Shown: positions 59,050 through 64,000 of the stretch, piece after piece
Layout: every line of letters starts with the position of its first letter
How positions within the stretch are numbered: position 1 is the stretch's first letter
Assembly: GCF_900101345.1 (NCBI RefSeq)
Contig: NZ_FMUX01000024.1
Span: 1-64,000 of the forward strand
Direction of reading: 5' to 3'
DNA: 64,000 nucleotides
Origin: Desulfoluna spongiiphila
Lineage (GTDB): Bacteria > Desulfobacterota > Desulfobacteria > Desulfobacterales > Desulfolunaceae
The notes under the pieces: generated by a model
Told to the model about the DNA's origin: nothing
Databases searched by the model: none
What the model saw: the letters and a program-made list of their open reading frames with translations, nothing else
Translations under genes and position numbers: made by a program

Positions 59050-59459
59050 GACTCCTCCGTCACAAACAGATAATGGGTGGTCCCGTACACGCGGTCGCTG
59101 CCGTCCTGGAACACCTCAAGACGAACCCGTTTCAGGCGCTTGGCCACCTCCTCAAACTCTTTGTGCTCCACCTTGGAAGGTGAAAGGCGCCACCGCCATC
59201 CCGGGTAATCCTCCCCGAAATCGCCCTCGTCCGAGGAGACCTCGGAGGTGTCACCCACCAGGGTGCTCTCTTTGAGTGTCGAAAGGAAGGCGGCCTGCTG
59301 CCTGAAACGCGCCTCACCGGAGGCGGCAACCGACTGCATGAAGAGGCTGTAGATGGCAAAAAAACCGATGGTGAGAATGGACACGGAGATCATGACCTCC
59401 AGCAGGGTAAACCCCTTCTGGCCACGTCCTGCATGCAACCTGTCAGAAACCGTTGTCAT
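59046..59459 (-). CDS. gspI: Type II secretion minor pseudopilin GspI
   Basis: 137 residues from MTTVSDRLHAGRG, chosen for the GGAGG site; it overlaps the end of gspH by 17 bp. The prepilin cleavage site is GQKG-FTLLEVMISVSILTIGFFAIYSL with Glu at +5. The globular part is short (YPGWRWRLSPSKVEHKEFEEVAKRLKRVRLEVFQ), as in GspI. It nucleates the tip complex with J and K. Confidence 0.9.
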   Translation of the reverse strand: MTTVSDRLHAGRGQKGFTLLEVMISVSILTIGFFAIYSLFMQSVAASGEARFRQQAAFLSTLKESTLVGDTSEVSSDEGDFGEDYPGWRWRLSPSKVEHKEFEEVAKRLKRVRLEVFQDGSDRVYGTTHYLFVTEES

Positions 59460-60009
59460 GGTCCTCCACAATCTCCACCTTGGAGAGAAAGGGCTCGATG
59501 AGCAACCGCAGGGTACGCCCGTCGCGCACCAGGAGAATCTCCGCCCCGTCCGAGTATCCTTTGGGGTAAAATCGCAGCATCGCCTCCGAGGACCGCTTGC
59601 CGTTGTCCCCCGGAAACCCGGGCAACTCAACGGTCATGTCGTCGGGAAGGGTGAGCCCGCTTTTCCGTGCCTCGGCCGCGGCCTTTTCGTCCATGGCGGC
59701 CTCGGCCACCCAGATCTCCCCGGCATCCGTTGCGATATGAAGGCGGTACTCTTTGTGGTCTGCAAGGGCACGCTGCTTCAGATCCTGGACCGTTGAGGCG
59801 ATGAGGCGTGCCACTTTTTTAGAAGGATCGGTAAAAATATAGGATTCCAGACTGGGAAGGGAGAAGAAGAAGAGGAGAGACAAGATGGTCATAACCACCA
59901 CCAGCTCCAGAAAAGTAAACCCGGCCTCGGCCCGTCCCCGGGGAATCCCCGGTGCGGTGCCGCCCTCCCGCCTTTCGCACGGTTCGGTCCCGACGTGGAC
60001 ATTGCACAT
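59443..60009 (-). CDS. gspH: Type II secretion minor pseudopilin GspH
   Basis: 188 residues from MCNVHVGTEPCERRE, behind a GGGGGTG sequence; the ATG at 60024 (15 bp upstream) is an alternative. The signal is AEAG-FTFLELVVVMTILSLLFFFSLPSLESY with Glu at +5. The H-type beta domain follows (STVQDLKQRALADHKEYRLHIATDAGEIWVAEA, MLRFYPKGYSDGAEILLVRDGRTLRLLIEPFLSKVEIV). The leader is longer than usual because of a Gly/Arg-rich stretch before the cleavage site. A 40-bp gap separates it from the gspG stop. Confidence 0.9.
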   Translation of the reverse strand: MCNVHVGTEPCERREGGTAPGIPRGRAEAGFTFLELVVVMTILSLLFFFSLPSLESYIFTDPSKKVARLIASTVQDLKQRALADHKEYRLHIATDAGEIWVAEAAMDEKAAAEARKSGLTLPDDMTVELPGFPGDNGKRSSEAMLRFYPKGYSDGAEILLVRDGRTLRLLIEPFLSKVEIVEDHDNGF

Positions 60010-60049
60010 CGTTTTCACCCCCATCGACGCATGGCGCACCCGCGATGGG

Positions 60050-60499
60050 CTAGTCGATATCCCAGTTGTTGATATCCTTGGCGGTTCCTTCACCGCCCGG
60101 AAGGCCGTCGCCCCCGTTGGAGGAGAGATCCACGTCCCCGTTGGAGCCCGGGGAGACATAGATGTACTCGTTGCCCCAGGGGTCTTTGGAAATCTTTCGT
60201 TTGGTGAGATAGCCGCCGTCGGGCCACTTGCCCATGTTGCCCGAGGCGGGCTTTTCAACCAGGGCCTGCAGGCCCTGTTCGGTGGTGGGGTACGAGCCGT
60301 TGTCCAGCTTGTACATATCCAGGGCGGTTTCAAAGCTGCGGATATCGGCCTGGGCTTTGACAATCTTGGCGTCATCGGTCTTGCCGATGATCCTGGGCGC
60401 CACATAGGTGGCGAGGAGTCCGAGAATAAAAATAACCACGATCATTTCGATCAATGTAAACCCGTCTTCGGAAGAAGATCCGGAAGTCTGTTGCAGCAT
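60050..60499 (-). CDS. gspG: Type II secretion major pseudopilin GspG
   Basis: 149 residues from MLQQTSGSSSEDG, with a GAGGG site; an upstream in-frame ATG at 60547 lacks one. The signal is EDG-FTLIEMIVVIFILGLLATYVAPRIIG, the almost invariant GspG N-terminus. The globular part has MYKLDNGSYPTTEQGLQALVEKP, GGYLTKRKISKDPWGNEYIYVSPG and a C-terminal calcium-loop-type region (GSNGDVDLSSNGGDGLPGGEGTAKDINNWD). It is the first gene of the leftward gsp operon, so the promoter lies in the spacer shared with flgF. Confidence 0.96.
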   Translation of the reverse strand: MLQQTSGSSSEDGFTLIEMIVVIFILGLLATYVAPRIIGKTDDAKIVKAQADIRSFETALDMYKLDNGSYPTTEQGLQALVEKPASGNMGKWPDGGYLTKRKISKDPWGNEYIYVSPGSNGDVDLSSNGGDGLPGGEGTAKDINNWDID

Positions 60500-61125
60500 A
60501 AGTCCCTCTCGTCCGTTCAGCGCCTGCCGGCGCATCGTATTTTTCACTGTCGTCCGTCAAAAAATCAGGGTGAGCCCACAAAAAATACCGGCGTCGCGCC
60601 CGTTCGTTCCGTCCACCTTAGGGGGGTATACCTTCATAAGACAAGTCATATCGGGTGTGCCATGCAAGCGACCGCAGGATCGTTTTTGCGAAGTCATCTC
60701 AAAAAAATGTCCCGGCTCCCAACCGTTATGTATCCATACATATTCATAGAAGCCTCCATCTAATTATAAGAATTCTGGCCAAAATTCAAGGAGAATGCCA
60801 CGATCGCAGGGCTGTCGCAGCTTTCTTTGACCGCACCGACGAAAAAATACCGCGACGCCCCGGGCGCCTCCCGTTCTGCCCGTCACTGCTTTTTCGCCCG
60901 CCCAAGGGGGAAATATTTTCCCTCGGCACGGCCCGCACCGCCCATCCCGTCACAGGGTCGTCACCTCCGGGAATTCCGGCGTCGGCATCCCGACGCAACC
61001 GGTATTAATTGCCCACGCAGGCCCCGAGGGCACCGCAGCCCCAAAAATATCTACGGGACACACCCCCTTGTTATTCAAGAAAAAACCATCCCACAGACCC
61101 CATCGCCCCTGCCATTTTGCCACAC
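60500..61125. other. Divergent spacer between type II secretion and flagellar operons
   Basis: No credible gene; open frames here are Arg/Pro-rich noise. AT-richer stretches around 60720-60780 may hold the gsp promoter but no boxes stand out. Confidence 0.5.
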
Positions 61126-61141
61126 TGGCATCCATCTTGCT
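61126..61141 (+). promoter_or_regulatory. Sigma-54 (RpoN) promoter of the flagellar rod operon
   Basis: TGGCAT-CCATC-TTGCT matches the -24/-12 consensus TGGCAC-N5-TTGCW with one mismatch; GG and GC are exactly 10 bp apart. It lies 36 bp before the flgF start. Flagellar rod and hook genes are commonly RpoN-dependent. The enhancer-binding activator would be encoded elsewhere. Confidence 0.8.
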
Positions 61142-61176
61142 TTGTATTCTCCCAGCAACTGACCAAGGAGAGACAC

Positions 61177-61854
61177 ATGCTGTTTGAGATGACACGATCC
61201 GCACAGGCGGGCCTCAGAAAAGAGAGACAACACGAGCTGATTTCGAACCACCTGGCCAACGCCAACACCACGGGGTTCAAAAAGGACATCCTCTCTTTTG
61301 ACCGGACCTTGAACCCCATCCTCACCACGGATTACAGCCAGGGCAACCTCATGGAAACGGGGAACACCCTGGACCTGGCCATCGAAGGGGACGGTTTTTT
61401 CAAGATCAACACCCCCTCGGGCACACGGTACACACGGGACGGTAACTTCACCGTGGACGCCATCGGGCGCATGGTGACCCAGGACGGCCATCCCGTCATG
61501 GGAAAAAACGGGGCCGTCACCCTCACCGGCGACGACATCTCCTTTGGGGAACGGGGCGAGGTGATCATGGACTCCATGGTCTTCGACAGCCTGGACCTGG
61601 TCACCGCAAGCGACATGCGGGCCTTCATCAAGGAAGGGGGAAACCTCTTCACCCTGGACCCCGAAAAAGGAGCCGAGATCCCGGCCTACGAGGCCAGGCT
61701 TCACCAGGGGGCCTTGGAGGGTTCCAACATCTCCACCGTCACCGAGATGACCCACCTCATCGATGCCCAGCGCATGTTTGAGTCGTCGGGGAAGGTGATG
61801 CGAACAAGCGATGAAACAGACGCACGAGCCAATCAGATGGGACGCCCGGCATAG
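61177..61854 (+). CDS. flgF: Flagellar basal-body rod protein FlgF
   Basis: 225 residues from MLFEMTRSAQAGLRKERQHELISNHLANANTTGFKKD behind CAAGGAGAG. The N-terminal rod signature SNHLANANTTGFKK, the central TLDLAIEGDGFFKINTPSGTRYTRDGNFTVDAIG block and the C-terminal EGSNISTVTEMTHLIDAQRMFESSGKVMRTSDET are shared with FlgG-type rod proteins. Its first position and shorter length than the next gene identify it as FlgF, the proximal rod. The protein is exported by the flagellar type III system. Confidence 0.92.
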   Translation: MLFEMTRSAQAGLRKERQHELISNHLANANTTGFKKDILSFDRTLNPILTTDYSQGNLMETGNTLDLAIEGDGFFKINTPSGTRYTRDGNFTVDAIGRMVTQDGHPVMGKNGAVTLTGDDISFGERGEVIMDSMVFDSLDLVTASDMRAFIKEGGNLFTLDPEKGAEIPAYEARLHQGALEGSNISTVTEMTHLIDAQRMFESSGKVMRTSDETDARANQMGRPA

Positions 61855-61926
61855 ACGACAGTCCGTCCGGGCTAAGGGCATAAAGACAGACACCACGTAC
61901 CAACCAGCAGCAAGGGAGCAGACATC

Positions 61927-62709
61927 ATGATGAGAGGACTCTGGACAGCAGCATCAGGCATGGGCGCTCAGCAGATGCACATCGACACCGTCTCCAACAA
62001 CCTGGCAAACGCCAACACCACGGGCTTTAAAAAAAGCCGGGCCAATTTTCAGGACCTCATGTACCAGACCCAGCTCATCGCAGGGGCCCCCACCCCCTCC
62101 GGCGGTCAGGTCCCCACGGGCATCCAGGTAGGTATGGGCGTCAAGCCCTCCAGCGTCCAGAAGGTCTTTACCCAAGGGGACTACGTCCACACCGGCAACG
62201 ATCTGGACATGGCCATCGAAGGGGACGGATTTTTCAAGGTTCTCCACGGAGAGCAGGAAGTCTTTACCCGGGCAGGCAATTTCACCCTGGACAGCGAAGG
62301 CTTCATCACCAGCCCTGCAGGGGACCGCCTCCAGCCCGAGATCGCCATTCCCTCGGACACCGTGCTGGTCACGGTCACCGCCGACGGCACCCTCACCGCC
62401 CACGGCCAGGAGGACACCATCCTCATGACCGCCCAGATTCCCCTTTACAACTTTGCCAACCCGGCGGGCCTTTTTGCCATGGGCGGCAACCTGCTGCGCC
62501 CCACCGAAGGCTCCGGTGAGCCCATTGAGGGTATCGCAAGCGCCGACGGCTTCGGGTCCCTCACCAACCAGTCCCTTGAGATGTCCAACGTGAACATCGT
62601 CGATGAAATGGTGGCCATGATCGTGGGCCAGCGCGCCTACGAAGCCAACTCAAAGGCCCTGCAGACCGGCGACCGCATGATGGAAACCGCCAACAACCTC
62701 AAGCGGTAA
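61927..62709 (+). CDS. flgG: Flagellar distal rod protein FlgG
   Basis: 260 residues. MMRGLWTAASGMGAQQMHIDTVSNNLANANTTGFKKSRANFQDLMYQT is the near-invariant FlgG start. The GVKPSSVQKVFTQGDYVHTGNDLDMAIEGDGFFKV block and the C-terminal SNVNIVDEMVAMIVGQRAYEANSKALQTGDRMMETANNLKR complete it at normal length. It forms the distal rod through the P- and L-rings. It lies 72 bp after flgF. Confidence 0.97.
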   Translation: MMRGLWTAASGMGAQQMHIDTVSNNLANANTTGFKKSRANFQDLMYQTQLIAGAPTPSGGQVPTGIQVGMGVKPSSVQKVFTQGDYVHTGNDLDMAIEGDGFFKVLHGEQEVFTRAGNFTLDSEGFITSPAGDRLQPEIAIPSDTVLVTVTADGTLTAHGQEDTILMTAQIPLYNFANPAGLFAMGGNLLRPTEGSGEPIEGIASADGFGSLTNQSLEMSNVNIVDEMVAMIVGQRAYEANSKALQTGDRMMETANNLKR

Positions 62710-62769
62710 GGACACGGCCCCATCGTGATGCCCTTTTCCCATACCCGACCCATGATCCGCAGGAACCCC

Positions 62770-63708
62770 ATGCCCTGGTGCCTGCTGCTCATGGGCCTGC
62801 TGCTCCTTCTCCCGGCGGCCTCCGGTGCGCAAAGCGCCCCGGCCGTGCGCCCCCGGGTGGAGGTCACGGGCTCTGCCGTCAGGGTCTCCGACCTGTTCGC
62901 CGGGCCCCTTCCCGCAGCCTTGAAGCGGCACGGGGACACCACCGTCTTCAACGCCCCCATGCCCGGCAAAGAACGCTTCGTCCCCGGCGCCTTTCTGGCC
63001 CGGAAGCTCTCCCTCCTTGCCGGGGCCAAAGCCCTTGAGATCACGGCTCCGAACCGTGTCTGCCTTGTCAGGAAAGGCCAGCGCCTCAGCGACAAGCGCC
63101 TTCTCCCCTTTCTGGAGGCGATGGCCCGAACCACCTGGAAGGGTTCCGTTGCCGTCTCAGAGCTCCGTGTAACGGGACGACGCACCCTTCCCCTGGGGTC
63201 CCTTGCCCTCACCCCCGATACAAAACGAGCGCGCGTCCGCAAAAACCGCATTGAGCTGCCCGTTGCCGTTTCGGTTAACGGGACATCCATGGGCCGGCTC
63301 ACCCTCTCCGGGGAGGCGCACATCATGAAAAACGTGGTGGTGGCATCCGTCTCCATACCGAAGGGGGAAACCCTTTCCGCCGACCAGATCACCCTGGCCT
63401 CACGCCCTGTCTCCCCTTCCGGGACAGACATCCTCACGGACCCGGCCCTGGCCGTGGGACGAGAAGCCACCCGGCCCATCGCCTCCGGCACCGAGCTCAC
63501 CAGCCGGCTCGTGAAAGCCCCGCCCCTTGTCAAGCGAGGCGACGGTGTCCGCATCCGCTACACCCAGGGGGGCCTTCTCATCACCGCCACGGGCATCGCC
63601 CGGGAGACCGGCGGCCTGGGGGATTTCATCAAAGTCAAAAACAGCCGCTCCGGAAAAGGCATCACCTGCCGCGTCATCGGCCAGTGCCGCGTGGAGCCGT
63701 TTTTATAA
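62770..63708 (+). CDS. flgA: Flagellar P-ring assembly chaperone FlgA
   Basis: 312 residues from MPWCLLLMGLLLLLPAASGAQSA, chosen because CAGGAA lies at the right distance and a clean signal peptide results; GTG/ATG codons at 62725/62728 are alternatives. The C-terminal SAF/FlgA domain reads VVVASVSIPKGETLSADQITLASRPV, DPALAVGREATRPIASGTELTSRLVKAPPLVKRGDGVRI, ITATGIARETGGLGDFIKVKNSRSGKGITCRVIG. It is longer at its N-terminal half than E. coli FlgA. It works in the periplasm to build the FlgI ring, whose gene follows. Confidence 0.93.
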   Translation: MPWCLLLMGLLLLLPAASGAQSAPAVRPRVEVTGSAVRVSDLFAGPLPAALKRHGDTTVFNAPMPGKERFVPGAFLARKLSLLAGAKALEITAPNRVCLVRKGQRLSDKRLLPFLEAMARTTWKGSVAVSELRVTGRRTLPLGSLALTPDTKRARVRKNRIELPVAVSVNGTSMGRLTLSGEAHIMKNVVVASVSIPKGETLSADQITLASRPVSPSGTDILTDPALAVGREATRPIASGTELTSRLVKAPPLVKRGDGVRIRYTQGGLLITATGIARETGGLGDFIKVKNSRSGKGITCRVIGQCRVEPFL

Positions 63709-63748
63709 TGCCGCACCCATTCACCCTTAGCCCGGACCAACGAGAGTC

Positions 63749-64000
63749 ATGAAAAAATACCTGCTGACATACCCCGCCGTCTTCACCGCCCTTTTGCTCC
63801 TGGCCCTGCCTTTACCGGCCCGTGCAGAGCGCCTGAAGGACATAGCCGCCATCCAGGGAGCCGCCCCCCTTCATCTGACGGGATACGGCATCGTGGTGGG
63901 CCTTGCCGGTACCGGCGACAAAAAAGGGGCCGACTTTACCCAGGAGTCCCTGGCCAACATGATGACCCGCATGGGGGTAAAGGTGGACAAAGACGCCCTG
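63749..64000 (+). CDS. flgI: Flagellar P-ring protein FlgI, N-terminal part (cut by window edge)
   Basis: 84 residues before the window ends. A signal peptide (MKKYLLTYPAVFTALLLLALPLPARA) is followed by ERLKDIAAIQGAAPLHLTGYGIVVGLAGTGDKKGADFTQESLANMMTRMGV, the conserved start of FlgI. It begins 40 bp after flgA, so no flgH lies between them. Confidence 0.95.
   Translation, partial: MKKYLLTYPAVFTALLLLALPLPARAERLKDIAAIQGAAPLHLTGYGIVVGLAGTGDKKGADFTQESLANMMTRMGVKVDKDAL

Overview
The window looks like chromosomal DNA of a GC-rich, Gram-negative, motile bacterium of the Deltaproteobacteria/Desulfobacterota type. The reasons are a UGA-encoded selenocysteine in a deiodinase-like protein, a type II secretion system with GspA/GspB/GspN, a sigma-54 promoter in front of flagellar rod genes, and dienoyl-CoA type fatty-acid enzymes. 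The lineage is inferred from this gene content only and no genus is called. About 45 protein genes or gene remnants, one tRNA and an unusually dense set of short mobile repeats are visible.

Region 1 (1-4.9 kb) is a lower-GC accessory patch. It holds the end of an IS21-type element, a deiodinase-like selenoprotein gene broken twice (once by the IS21-type element and once by a 245-bp MITE with a TGAG target duplication), a secreted sphingomyelinase D-like phospholipase, a REP-associated tyrosine transposase with its GGGGACAGGCTCTTTATG repeats on both sides, and tRNA-fMet with its promoter and terminator. Region 2 (5-7.3 kb) carries gspA-gspB. Region 3 (7.4-9.2 kb) is a nested structure: a short repeat module contains a MITE, and the same array is split by an IS4-family element with a 13-bp target duplication. 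Region 4 (9.2-18 kb) has acyl-CoA and redox metabolism: acyl-CoA ligase, an SDR-DUF2867 protein, a 2,4-dienoyl-CoA reductase-like iron-sulfur flavoenzyme, a dienoyl-CoA isomerase-like crotonase and a membrane-anchored phosphodiesterase.

Region 5 (19.2-40.2 kb) is the centrepiece, an extracellular contractile injection system (eCIS, phage-tail-like translocation structure) read rightward. Its genes encode sheath, tube, a zinc-ribbon baseplate protein, a Pro-rich disordered protein, a DUF4255/TIG cap protein, AAA+ ATPase, tube/baseplate adaptor, LysM-like protein, gpD-like and gpV-like spike parts, gp25, gpJ, a gpI-like protein with an inserted beta-propeller-like region, and a set of paralogous or unknown tail-associated proteins. 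Four blocks of the dispersed repeats lie inside this array. It is followed by a membrane module of an Lgt-like protein, a HEAT-like polytopic protein and a CPBP protease (40.2-43.7 kb). I see no obvious tape-measure, PAAR tip or toxin cargo gene.

Region 6 (43.9-60.5 kb) is the main type II secretion locus. gspF and a DUF748 gene read right. A TPR gene, a secreted YidD-like gene and gspE-D-C-N-M-L-K-J-I-H-G read left. Region 7 (61.1-64 kb) starts a flagellar rod/P-ring operon, flgF-flgG-flgA-flgI, behind a sigma-54 promoter; flgH is not in its usual place between flgA and flgI.
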